Below, one piece after another: positions 49,344-57,729 of a stretch of DNA of 64,000 bases. The stretch is from CAIWHR01 sp963734085 (GTDB lineage: Bacteria > Pseudomonadota > Gammaproteobacteria > Burkholderiales > Casimicrobiaceae). Positions within the stretch are counted from its first letter, which is position 1. Each line of letters starts with the position of its first letter. The notes below the pieces were generated by a model. It made no database searches. It saw only the letters and a list, made by a program, of their open reading frames with translations, and was not told the DNA's origin. The position numbers and the translations under genes were made by a program. Where the stretch lies: assembly GCA_963734085.1 (NCBI GenBank), contig CAVTFT010000018.1, forward strand, positions 50,069 through 114,068, in the 5' to 3' direction.

Positions 49344-51494
49344 CTACAGCGTGGCGAGCGCGTCGATGACCGTCTGCTCCTGCAGCACTTCCGGCAGCAG
49401 CAGCGGCGCCTTGCCGGGACGGTGAAGGACGTAGACCGGCACGCCGTCGCGGCCGAGTGCCGCGAGCGCCTGCGTGATCGCCGGATCGCGGCGCGTCCAG
49501 TCGGCACGCACCAGGGCCACGTTCGCGCGCGCGAAAGCGGCCCGAACGGCGGCGGAATTGAGAACGAGACGCTTGTTCACCTGGCAGGTGACGCACCACG
49601 CGGCGGTGAAGTCGACGAACACCGGGCGGCCTGCGCCGGTGAGGTCGGCGAGCCGTGCCGGCGTGTACGGGATCCAGTCGCCGTCGGCCACCGGCGCCTT
49701 GGCAGCGCCCGCGCGAACCGGCTCGACATCGTGCGCGAACAGCGGCCACGCGATGATGGCGGACGCGGCTAGCGCCGCGGCGCACGCAATTCCCCACGGC
49801 CGCGCGCCGCCGGTGCGCACGATTCGCCACGCCCACAACGCAAAGCCGAGTGCCAGCAACGCGAGCAGCAGGCGCACGACGGCATCGTTGTCGCGCTGCG
49901 CGCCCAGCACCCACGCGAGCCAGATCACCGTCGCATAGAGCGGGAACGCGAGCGCCTGCTTCAAGCGCTCGAGCCAGGGTCCCGGCCGCGGCAGGTTGCG
50001 GCGCCAGCCCGGGAACCACGCTAGGAGCGCATAAGGCAGCGCCATCCCGATCCCGAGCGCGACGAACACGACGAGAAGAACGACGGTCGAGCCCGCCATC
50101 GCGAAGCCGAGCGCCGCGCCCATGAACGGCGCCGTACACGGTGACGCAATGACGACGGCGAGCACGCCGGAGCCGAAAGCATCGATCGTCCGGTTCTTCG
50201 ACGACCAGTTGGTCACCGCGGAAGGCGCGAGCTGGCCGAACTCGAACACGCCGGAGAGATTCAACGCCAGCACAAAGAAAAGCATGGCGAGCGCGGTCAC
50301 CACCCACGGCGATTGCAGCTGGAAGCCCCAGCCCAGCTGCTCGCCGGCGGCGCGCAGCGCGGTTAGCAGCAGCCCGAGCGCCACGAACGTCACGATGACG
50401 CCGCCCGCGAATGCGACCGCCTCGTGGCGCAGCGTGGGCTTGGTGTCGTGATGCGTCGCAAAGCCCAGCACCTTGAGCGAAAGCACCGGAAACACGCACG
50501 GCATCAGGTTGAGGATCACGCCGCCCAGCAGCGCCGAGACGACGGCGAGCGCGAGCGTCAGCGGCTCCCCGCCGGGCAGAGCCGGCGCGAGATTGAGCAC
50601 GGGTGCGGGCGCGGACGCAGGCTTCGGTCCCGCGGCGACGCTGCCGCCAACGGCCACGTCGATCGTCGCCGCCCGTGCGCCGGCGCCAAAGCCGTTGGTC
50701 GCGGTGACAACGCCGGTCGCGCGGCCGAAGTCGCCGTTGAACGTACTGGCAACGGGCAACGCGAGCACGTACGCGTTGCCCTCGCGGCTCAACGTTTGCG
50801 GCGCCGAAGGCTCGATCCGGTCGGCGGCATACGGGAAGAAGCGCACGTCGCCGGGATCGGCGGCGCCGGATGGCGGCTCCAGCTTCAACGCGACTGTCTT
50901 GCCTTTGCCTTCGGCGCTGGCTTTCCAGTTTGCAAGCGGTTGCGGCAACGCGCGCTTCGAGGCCGCAATCGCCGTACCAAAGCGCGAATCGGAATCCGCG
51001 CTCGAGGCCACCGGCAGCGTGAGCGTGAGATCGGCGCCCTCCGGGATGCACGTTTCCTTGCACACCAGCCAATCGGCGCGCGCGTTGAGCGCGATGCTCC
51101 CGCCCAGCGCCACGGTGCGATCGGTCGTGAGATCGACGAGATGCAGAACCTCGCCCTCGTAGCCGTAATTGACGAGCGGCCCGGCGGGAAGCGCTTTGGG
51201 GGCAGGCCACTCGATCGGGCCGGCGACGACACCCGCCGGGAGCTTCCAGGCGAGCGTCGTCGGCAGTCCGGAATCGCCGGGATTGCGCCAGTACGTGTGC
51301 CAGCCCTTGTCGATCACGAGACGCAGCGCCACCGTCAGCGTCTCGCCGGGGACGAGCGCCGTTCGCGCGGCGACGAGCGCGGCCTCGACGTGCTGCGTTC
51401 GCACCGGAGTCGCCGCGACCGACGCCGCGAATGCGAGCGCCGCCGCCCCGAGCAGTGCGCGGAATAACGGTAGCGATCGAAATGGGCTGCGCAT
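49344..51494 (-). CDS. DsbD/ScsB-type protein-disulfide reductase
   Basis: The protein is 716 residues from the ATG at 51494 (721 from an ATG at 51509). After a signal peptide comes an ScsB-like N-terminal domain with GWHTYWRNPGDSGLPTTLAW and the cysteine pair LVCKETCIPEGADLTL. Eight or so membrane helices follow (FAGGVIVTFVALGLLLTALR, ASPCTAPFMGAALGFAMAGS). The C-terminal thioredoxin domain has AWCVTCQVNKRLVL. It would pass electrons from cytoplasmic thioredoxin to periplasmic partners such as the adjacent redoxin or DsbC. The N-terminal domain favours ScsB/suppressor-of-copper-sensitivity over classical DsbD, so I leave the symbol open. Confidence 0.88.
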   Translation of the reverse strand: MRSPFRSLPLFRALLGAAALAFAASVAATPVRTQHVEAALVAARTALVPGETLTVALRLVIDKGWHTYWRNPGDSGLPTTLAWKLPAGVVAGPIEWPAPKALPAGPLVNYGYEGEVLHLVDLTTDRTVALGGSIALNARADWLVCKETCIPEGADLTLTLPVASSADSDSRFGTAIAASKRALPQPLANWKASAEGKGKTVALKLEPPSGAADPGDVRFFPYAADRIEPSAPQTLSREGNAYVLALPVASTFNGDFGRATGVVTATNGFGAGARAATIDVAVGGSVAAGPKPASAPAPVLNLAPALPGGEPLTLALAVVSALLGGVILNLMPCVFPVLSLKVLGFATHHDTKPTLRHEAVAFAGGVIVTFVALGLLLTALRAAGEQLGWGFQLQSPWVVTALAMLFFVLALNLSGVFEFGQLAPSAVTNWSSKNRTIDAFGSGVLAVVIASPCTAPFMGAALGFAMAGSTVVLLVVFVALGIGMALPYALLAWFPGWRRNLPRPGPWLERLKQALAFPLYATVIWLAWVLGAQRDNDAVVRLLLALLALGFALWAWRIVRTGGARPWGIACAAALAASAIIAWPLFAHDVEPVRAGAAKAPVADGDWIPYTPARLADLTGAGRPVFVDFTAAWCVTCQVNKRLVLNSAAVRAAFARANVALVRADWTRRDPAITQALAALGRDGVPVYVLHRPGKAPLLLPEVLQEQTVIDALATL

Positions 51495-51564
51495 GGTCAT
51501 CATGGTCATCGATGACTCGTGGATTGCAAGCTGTTGGTTTGACGAAGCGACGATTGGTTCCCTC

Positions 51565-51570
51565 TATAAT
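51565..51570 (+). promoter_or_regulatory. Candidate -10 box upstream of UPF0016 gene
   Basis: TATAAT with a TTGACG hexamer about 20 bp upstream (51539) is a weakly spaced promoter match. It would give a GC-rich leader of roughly 140 bases before the GTG at 51715. Confidence 0.4.
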
Positions 51571-51714
51571 TCTACCGTTTGCCCCTTGCGCAGGCGCACC
51601 GACGATCAACGCCGACGGTCCGGCGTGCGCCGCGGGCCGACGGGCGGCCCCGGCCGGCGCGCGTCGGCGGCCCATCCGATCTCCGCCAACAGCGTCCGCA
51701 CAGACCAAATTCCG

Positions 51715-52290
51715 GTGGAAGCCTTCCTCGTGTCGATGGGCGTCATTGCGCTCGGTGAAATCGGCGACAAGACGCAGCTTCTCGCACTGCTGCTCGCAGC
51801 GCGGTTCAGGAAGCCGCTGCCGATCGTCGCCGGAATCCTGGTCGCGACACTCGCGAACCATGCGCTCGCGGGATTTCTCGGCAACCTGTTCCGCGCATTC
51901 GTTCCGGACGAGATCCTGCGCTGGCTCCTCGCCCTTGCGTTCTTCGCCGTCGCGATCTGGACGCTCAAGCCGGATCAGGCGGACGACGAAGGGCCGCTGC
52001 CGGCGTCGCGGCGGGGTGTTTTCGGCGTCACCGCGATCGCTTTCTTTTTCGCCGAGATGGGCGACAAGACACAAATCGCTACGGTCGTGATGGCCGCGCA
52101 GTTCCCGTCGCTCGCCGCCGTCGTGCTCGGCACGACGTGCGGGATGCTCGTTGCCGACGTGCCCGTCGTGCTGCTCGGCAACGCCGCGGCGGCGAAGATT
52201 CCCTTCAGGGCCGTCCGCATCGCGGCGGCACTGCTGTTCGCGGCGATGGGCGCGTACGCGCTGCTCGCGGCAGAATTGCCCGGCCGCTGA
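51715..52290 (+). CDS. UPF0016/GDT1-family cation transporter
   Basis: The 191-residue membrane protein has the two repeated family motifs, IALGEIGDKTQLLALLL and FFFAEMGDKTQIATVVM, each with the E-x-GDK(S/T) core and spaced as in GDT1/TMEM165/MneA proteins, which move Mn2+ or Ca2+ out of the cytoplasm. Six helices are predicted by eye. I start at the GTG at 51715; an in-frame extension upstream is arginine-rich and not plausible. Manganese export is the best guess. No yybP-ykoY riboswitch motif is visible in the leader. Confidence 0.88.
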   Translation: MEAFLVSMGVIALGEIGDKTQLLALLLAARFRKPLPIVAGILVATLANHALAGFLGNLFRAFVPDEILRWLLALAFFAVAIWTLKPDQADDEGPLPASRRGVFGVTAIAFFFAEMGDKTQIATVVMAAQFPSLAAVVLGTTCGMLVADVPVVLLGNAAAAKIPFRAVRIAAALLFAAMGAYALLAAELPGR

Positions 52291-52317
52291 GCCCGATGTC
52301 CCGACACGTCGCGCCGG

Positions 52318-52323
52318 TATAAT
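52318..52323 (+). promoter_or_regulatory. Candidate -10 box upstream of leuS
   Basis: TATAAT lies 58 bp before the leuS ATG and just after the UPF0016 stop. A convincing -35 is not apparent. Confidence 0.45.
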
Positions 52324-52381
52324 CGGCGCTTGCAAGAATCCGGGCCGATGGTTCGGCTCCTTCCCCGCGCACCGCAACGAC

Positions 52382-55018
52382 ATGAAACCGTTCAATCCCG
52401 CCGCGATCGAAGCTGCCGTGCAGGCGCAGTGGAAGGCCGACGACGTCTACCGCGCCGTCGAGCGTGCCGGCGCAAAGAAGTTTTATTGCGTGTCGATGCT
52501 GCCCTATCCCTCCGGCATCCTGCACATGGGGCACGTGCGCAACTACATGATCAGCGACATGATGTACCGGCACCTGCGGATGAAGGGGTACAACGTGCTC
52601 GTGCCGATGGGCTGGGACGCGTTCGGGCTTCCTGCCGAAAACGCCGCCATCAAGAGCAACCTTCCGCCGGCCCAGTGGACGCGCGACAACATCGCGACGA
52701 TGAAGGCGCAGATGCAGGCGGTGGGCCTCGCGATCGACTGGTCGCGCGAGCTCGCGACGTGCGACCCCGCGTACTACAAGTGGAACCAGTGGCTCTTCCT
52801 GAAGATGCTGGAAAAGGGCATCGCGTACAAGAAGACCGGCGTCGTCAACTGGGATCCGGTCGACCACACGGTGCTCGCGAACGAGCAGGTGATCGACGGC
52901 AAGGGCTGGCGCTCAGGCGCGGCCGTAGAGAAGCGCGAGATCCCGATGTACTACCTGCGGATCACCGATTACACCGACGAGCTGCTCGACAATCTCCCCA
53001 GGATGACGGGCTGGCCGGAGCGCGTGCGCGCGATGCAGGCCAACTGGATCGGCAAGAGCCAAGGTGTGCGGTTCGCGTTTCTCCACGACGTTCGCGGCGC
53101 AGAAGGTGAAATGAGCGGCAAACCGGGCGGCGAAGGCAGGATGTACGTGTTCACGACGCGCGCCGACACGATCATGGGCGTCACCTTCTGCGCGGTCGCC
53201 GCCGAGCATCCGCTCGCCACGCACGCAGCCCGTGACAATCCGGCGCTGGCCGCGTTCGTCGACGAGTGCAAGCGCGGCAGCGTCGCGGAAGCCGATCTCG
53301 CGACGATGGAAAAGAAGGGGATGCCGACGGGAATCTTCGTCACGCATCCATTGACGCGCGAGAAGGTCGAAGTGTGGGTCGGCAACTACGTGCTGATGGC
53401 GTACGGCGACGGCGCGGTGATGGGCGTGCCCGCGCACGACGAGCGCGATTTCGCATTTGCGCAAAAATACGGGCTCCCGATCAGGCAGGTGATCGCCATC
53501 GACGGCGAAACATTCTCCACCGACGGCTGGCGGCCCTGGTACGAGGACAAGACGCGCGGGCGCTGCGTCAACTCCGGCAAGTACGACGGCCTCGGCTACG
53601 ACGCCGCCGTCGACGCGATCGCCGCCGACCTCGCGGCCACAGGGCTGGGTGAGAAAAAGACGACGTACCGGCTGCGTGACTGGGGCATTTCGCGCCAGCG
53701 CTACTGGGGCACGCCGATCCCGATCATTCATTGTCCTCGCTGCGGCGACGTGCCGGTCCCGGAGAAGGACCTGCCCGTGGTGTTGCCCGAGGACTGCGTG
53801 CCCGACGGCACCGGCAATCCGCTCGCGAAGCGCGCGGACTTCGTCGACACGCCCTGCCCCAGGTGCGGCCAGCCGGCGAAGCGCGAGACCGACACGATGG
53901 ACACGTTCGTCGACTCGTCGTGGTACTACATGCGCTACGCGTGCCCAGACGCGCCGTCGATGGTCGATGGCCGCAACGATTACTGGAATCCGATGGACCA
54001 GTACATCGGCGGCATCGAGCACGCAATCCTTCACCTGCTCTACGCGCGCTTCTGGACCAAGGTGATGCGCGACATGGGCCTCGTGCGCTTCGACGAACCC
54101 TTCATGCGCCTGATGACGCAGGGGATGCTGCTCAATCACATCTTTTTCCGCCGCACCGAGAAAGGCGGCATCGACTACTACGCACCGGAGGAGGTCGACG
54201 TCCTGTGCGACGCCGAAGGCCGCATCGTCGGCGCGACGGCAAAAGCGGATGGCCGGCATGTCGATTACGGCGGCATCGGCACGATGTCGAAGAGCAAGCG
54301 CAACGGCGTCGATCCGCAGGAGCTGATCGACCGCTACGGTGCCGACACGGCGCGGCTGTTCGTGATGTTCGCCGGATCGCCCGAGGACAGTGCACTGTGG
54401 TCGGACGCAGGCGTCGAGGGTGCGCATCGGTTCCTGCGGCGGCTGTGGGCGTTCGCGCAGGCGCACGCGGACACCGTGAAATCGACGACGGGGACCTTCG
54501 ACGGGCGCAGCGCGGCCGCCGCGGTCAAGGCCGCCCGTCGTGAAATCCACATGACGCTGAAACAGGCGAGCTATGACTACGAGCGCATTCAGTACAACAC
54601 CGTCGTCTCGGCGGGGATGAAGATGCTGAACGCGCTCGAGGCCGTGCCGGACAATCTTCCCGGCGCGGCGGCGATCGCGCGCGAGGGCCTGTCGATCCTG
54701 CTTCGCGTCCTCTATCCCGTCGTTCCGCACACCGGCTGCGCGCTGTGGGACGATCTTGCGTTTACCAGCGAGTTCGGGTCGCTGCTCGACGCACCGTGGC
54801 CGCAGGTGGACCCGGTAGCGCTCGAGCAGGACGAGATCGAGCTCGTGCTGCAGGTCAACGGCAAGCTGCGCGGCAGGATCAAGGTGCCGGCAGCGGCCGA
54901 CCATGCGGCGATCGAGGCGGTCGCGCGGGCGAGCGCGGAGGTCGCAAAACACGCGGCCGGCGCGCCGATCAGGAAAATCATCATCGTCCCGGGACGGCTC
55001 GTCAATGTCGTGGTCTGA
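52382..55018 (+). CDS. leuS: Leucyl-tRNA synthetase
   Basis: The 878-residue class Ia synthetase begins MKPFNPAAIEAAVQAQWKAD. The HIGH-type motif is PYPSGILHMGHVRNY (HMGH at 48-51) and the KMSKS-type motif is TMSKSKRNG (634-638). The CP1 editing domain lies between, with VFTTRADTIMGVTFCAVAAE. The zinc-binding cysteines CPRCGDVP and CPRCGQPA are present. The C-terminal domain ends KIIIVPGRLVNVVV. It heads leuS-lptE-holA; lptE starts inside its 3' end. Confidence 0.97.
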   Translation: MKPFNPAAIEAAVQAQWKADDVYRAVERAGAKKFYCVSMLPYPSGILHMGHVRNYMISDMMYRHLRMKGYNVLVPMGWDAFGLPAENAAIKSNLPPAQWTRDNIATMKAQMQAVGLAIDWSRELATCDPAYYKWNQWLFLKMLEKGIAYKKTGVVNWDPVDHTVLANEQVIDGKGWRSGAAVEKREIPMYYLRITDYTDELLDNLPRMTGWPERVRAMQANWIGKSQGVRFAFLHDVRGAEGEMSGKPGGEGRMYVFTTRADTIMGVTFCAVAAEHPLATHAARDNPALAAFVDECKRGSVAEADLATMEKKGMPTGIFVTHPLTREKVEVWVGNYVLMAYGDGAVMGVPAHDERDFAFAQKYGLPIRQVIAIDGETFSTDGWRPWYEDKTRGRCVNSGKYDGLGYDAAVDAIAADLAATGLGEKKTTYRLRDWGISRQRYWGTPIPIIHCPRCGDVPVPEKDLPVVLPEDCVPDGTGNPLAKRADFVDTPCPRCGQPAKRETDTMDTFVDSSWYYMRYACPDAPSMVDGRNDYWNPMDQYIGGIEHAILHLLYARFWTKVMRDMGLVRFDEPFMRLMTQGMLLNHIFFRRTEKGGIDYYAPEEVDVLCDAEGRIVGATAKADGRHVDYGGIGTMSKSKRNGVDPQELIDRYGADTARLFVMFAGSPEDSALWSDAGVEGAHRFLRRLWAFAQAHADTVKSTTGTFDGRSAAAAVKAARREIHMTLKQASYDYERIQYNTVVSAGMKMLNALEAVPDNLPGAAAIAREGLSILLRVLYPVVPHTGCALWDDLAFTSEFGSLLDAPWPQVDPVALEQDEIELVLQVNGKLRGRIKVPAAADHAAIEAVARASAEVAKHAAGAPIRKIIIVPGRLVNVVV

Positions 55019-55604
55019 GCGATACTCCGCAAAGTCGCTGGGTCCCCGCCCCGGATCCCAGCCCTTGGGCGCAGGGTCTTCGCGTCGGGGCGACGAGTCC
55101 GCTCGCCGATCGGCCGGCGCCCGACTTCTCGTCGGTCTTGCCCTCTCGGGCGCGCTCGTCGGCTGCGGCTTCCACCTGCGTGGTGATGTCACTTATGCGT
55201 TCGCGACGCTGTACCTGAATTCGCCGCCGACGGCACCGATCACCGCAGAACTGAAACGCTCGCTCGAAGCCGCAAGCGGCACTCGCATCGTCGGCAGCGC
55301 CAAGGATGCGACAGTCATCCTCGACGTCACGAGCGTGACCGACGACAAGCAGGTGCTGTCGCTCACGTCCGGCGGGCGGGTGCGCGAATACCAGCTCATC
55401 AAACGCGTGGGCTTCAGCCTGCACGACAGCGAGGGTCACGACTGGCTGCCTGCGGCCCAGATCACCATCACCCGCAGCTACACGTTCAACGAATCGGAAG
55501 TGCTCGCGCGCGAGCACGAGGAAACGCGGATGTTGACGGAAATGCAGACGGACGCCGTGCAGCAGATCGTGCGCCGGCTGCAGGCGGCGAAAAAGCCGGC
55601 GTGA
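55005..55604 (+). CDS. lptE: LPS-assembly lipoprotein LptE
   Basis: LptE plugs the LptD barrel that inserts lipopolysaccharide in the outer membrane. The frame encodes 199 residues with a basic N-terminus, a hydrophobic stretch and the lipobox ALSGALVGCGFHLRG, which is the LptE hallmark. The beta domain has YLNSPPTAPITAELKRSLEA and a final TEMQTDAVQQIVRRLQAAKK helix. The ATG at 55005 lies within leuS and makes the N-terminus longer than usual (about 55 residues before the lipobox cysteine); a downstream start is possible but no ATG is close. holA follows with a 4-bp overlap. Confidence 0.9.
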   Translation: MSWSERYSAKSLGPRPGSQPLGAGSSRRGDESARRSAGARLLVGLALSGALVGCGFHLRGDVTYAFATLYLNSPPTAPITAELKRSLEAASGTRIVGSAKDATVILDVTSVTDDKQVLSLTSGGRVREYQLIKRVGFSLHDSEGHDWLPAAQITITRSYTFNESEVLAREHEETRMLTEMQTDAVQQIVRRLQAAKKPA

Positions 55605-56647
55605 CCGTGGAGCTCCGCCTCGCCCAGCTCGCCTCCCATCTCGAGCGCACGCTCGCACCGATCTACGTCGTCCACGGCGACGAGCCGCTCCTCGGGATCG
55701 AAGCCGGCGATGCGATCCGCGCGGCGGCGCGCAAGGCCGGCTACGATGAACGCGAGGTGCTCATCGCCGAGCCGGGGTTCAAGTGGGACGCGTTCATCGC
55801 GGCGAACGCCAACATGGCGCTGTTCGGCGCGCGTAAATTGATCGACCTGCGGATTCCATCGGGCAAGCCGGGTGTGGACGGCGCCAAAGCGCTCGAGGCG
55901 TATGCGGTCAACCCGAATCCCGATCAGCGGATGCTGATCACGCTGCCGAAGATTGACCGCGCGACGCAGTCGTCCGCGTGGTTCGCGGCGCTTGCCGCGG
56001 CCGGCGCAACGGTCGCCGTTTATCCGCTCACACGCGACGAACTGCCCGCGTGGATCGCCGCGCGGCTCGCCCGGCAGCACCAGCGCGTCGCGCCGGAAAC
56101 GCTCGCCTTCCTCGCCGATCGTTGCGAAGGCAACCTGTTCGCCGCGCAACAGGAGATCGAGAAGCTCGGTCTCATTTGTCCCGCCGGCGAGCTCCCCCAC
56201 GATGTCGTCGAACGCGCCGTCGCCGACGTGGCACGCTACGACGTGCTGGCGCTCTCCGAAGCGTGGCTCGGCGGCGAAGCGGCGCGGGCGATGCGCGTCC
56301 TCACCGCACTCGAAGCGGAGGGCGAAGGCATCCAGTTGCTGCTCTGGCAGCTTGCCGAGGATCTCCACGCGCTCGCTGCCGTGAAGAGCGCGGCTGCCGC
56401 GGGAACGCCGGTCGCTGCGGCGATCCGCAACGCGCGCGTCTGGGGTCGACGTCAGGGCGCGATGGAGCGTGCCGCGCGGCGGGTCGATCCGGACACGCTG
56501 CTCTCGCTGCTGCGCGCGCTCGCCACCGCTGATGCCGTCTCGAAGGGCATCGGCCACGGCAGTGCTTGGGAAGCGCTCGCGACGATCACGCTGACGCTCG
56601 CCGGGAAGCCGGCGCTCCCGCTTCCGGCCGCTGTTGCCCCGAGCTGA
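55601..56647 (+). CDS. holA: DNA polymerase III delta subunit
   Basis: HolA loads the sliding clamp with the clamp-loader complex. The 348-residue product begins (GTG) MTVELRLAQLASHLERTLAP and has the family segment IYVVHGDEPLLGIEAGDAIR. VLALSEAWLGGEAARAMRVL belongs to the C-terminal collar region. The GTG at 55601 overlaps the lptE stop (GTGA). The gene ends just before a strong hairpin. Confidence 0.94.
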   Translation: MTVELRLAQLASHLERTLAPIYVVHGDEPLLGIEAGDAIRAAARKAGYDEREVLIAEPGFKWDAFIAANANMALFGARKLIDLRIPSGKPGVDGAKALEAYAVNPNPDQRMLITLPKIDRATQSSAWFAALAAAGATVAVYPLTRDELPAWIAARLARQHQRVAPETLAFLADRCEGNLFAAQQEIEKLGLICPAGELPHDVVERAVADVARYDVLALSEAWLGGEAARAMRVLTALEAEGEGIQLLLWQLAEDLHALAAVKSAAAAGTPVAAAIRNARVWGRRQGAMERAARRVDPDTLLSLLRALATADAVSKGIGHGSAWEALATITLTLAGKPALPLPAAVAPS

Positions 56648-56649
56648 AG

Positions 56650-56672
56650 GCGTGCGCGATCCTTGCGCACGC
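56650..56672. terminator. Bidirectional-type hairpin after holA
   Basis: GCGTGCGC pairs with GCGCACGC over 8 bp, loop of 7. It sits between the convergent holA and phospholipase D stop codons, 3 bp past holA; a CCTTTTTC tract follows on the plus strand. Confidence 0.7.
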
Positions 56673-56677
56673 GGGCT

Positions 56678-57688
56678 TCAGTCCTTTTTCTTCTTCTTTC
56701 CCTCGTGCGGCTCGAGCGCGAGCTTCTCCGCGCCCTCGCCCCCGCGTTTTTCCAGATCGGCCATCAGCCCTTCGTCGGACAGATCGATCGGGTGCGAATG
56801 CGCCCAGTCGTGACGTGCGACCTTGTTCAGCCGGTCGACGACGTGACGGCCGTCGACGTCGACCGCGAGCTCGCGCCGGGCGTCGAAGCTGCCGGGCGCG
56901 AGGTTGATCGATCCGACGACGGCACGTTCGTCGTCGGCCAGAATCATCTTGGCGTGCAGCTTGAGGCCCTTGAGCTTGTGGATCTTGGCGCCGACATCGC
57001 GCATGATCCGCAGGCCGCCCACGCCTTCGACCAGCTTGGCCTGCTTCAGCGTGTGCGGCGGGCGCGCCAGGATATGGATCTTCACGCCGCGGTTGGCCGC
57101 GCGCACGAGACGCTCGATGATCACCGTGTCCTGGTAACGCTCGTTCTGCAGCCACAGCGTGTGCTTCGCCGAATCGATGAATTCGGCGATCCGTTCGCGG
57201 CCGTTGTTCGGGCACCAGACCAGGCGCGACCCAGGCTTCGGCGAGAAATCCTGTCGGATCCAGTCGGCGTCGAAGCACTCGACCATCTCTTCGACTTCGT
57301 GCTTGCGCGTGGTGACGACCGCGTAATCGCGCGTCTCGGTCAGGTCGCGGTGCTCCCAGTTGAGCGATTCGACGAACCCCGTCGCGCCGTCGATCACCAT
57401 CGACTTCTGGTGGGTAAGGTCGAACGCCGGGTTGCTGTCGCGAACCTCGATGCCCGCGGCCGCGAGCGCCTTGCGTGCCTCCTCGTTCTCGGCCTCGCCG
57501 CTGCGGCGCGCCGGATTCAGCATCACGCGCACCTCGACACCGCGCCGCTTGGCCGCGACGACCGCCTCGAGCAGCGTCGGATCGGTGAACAGGAACATGC
57601 GGATGTTGAGCGAGCGCGTCGCACCGTTCAGCGCGTCGAGGATGGGTTTGGCGGTGTCGTCGGGGAGGACGATCAGGGAATGCGTCAT
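56678..57688 (-). CDS. Phospholipase D-family protein
   Basis: The 336-residue protein has two HKD motifs: HQKSMVID (H93, K95, D100) and LHAKMILAD (H245, K247, D252), each followed by the usual small-residue stretch (GFVESLN and AVVGSINL). No signal peptide or membrane helix is present. Members hydrolyse or transfer phosphatidyl groups or cleave DNA; the compact two-motif form without extra domains is close to cardiolipin-synthase-like or nuclease types, which I cannot separate. The tail is Lys-rich (GKKKKKD). It is followed upstream by the ABC exporter gene on the same strand. Confidence 0.85.
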   Translation of the reverse strand: MTHSLIVLPDDTAKPILDALNGATRSLNIRMFLFTDPTLLEAVVAAKRRGVEVRVMLNPARRSGEAENEEARKALAAAGIEVRDSNPAFDLTHQKSMVIDGATGFVESLNWEHRDLTETRDYAVVTTRKHEVEEMVECFDADWIRQDFSPKPGSRLVWCPNNGRERIAEFIDSAKHTLWLQNERYQDTVIIERLVRAANRGVKIHILARPPHTLKQAKLVEGVGGLRIMRDVGAKIHKLKGLKLHAKMILADDERAVVGSINLAPGSFDARRELAVDVDGRHVVDRLNKVARHDWAHSHPIDLSDEGLMADLEKRGGEGAEKLALEPHEGKKKKKD

Positions 57689-57729
57689 GGCAGTCGATAT
57701 CAGTGGCGGACCGTGCGGGCCCGCGGGAA

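Noticed and set aside
51571..51714. yybP-ykoY manganese riboswitch before UPF0016
   Set aside because: The conserved GGGGAGUA-type core and partner loop are not seen; only a GC-rich leader is present.
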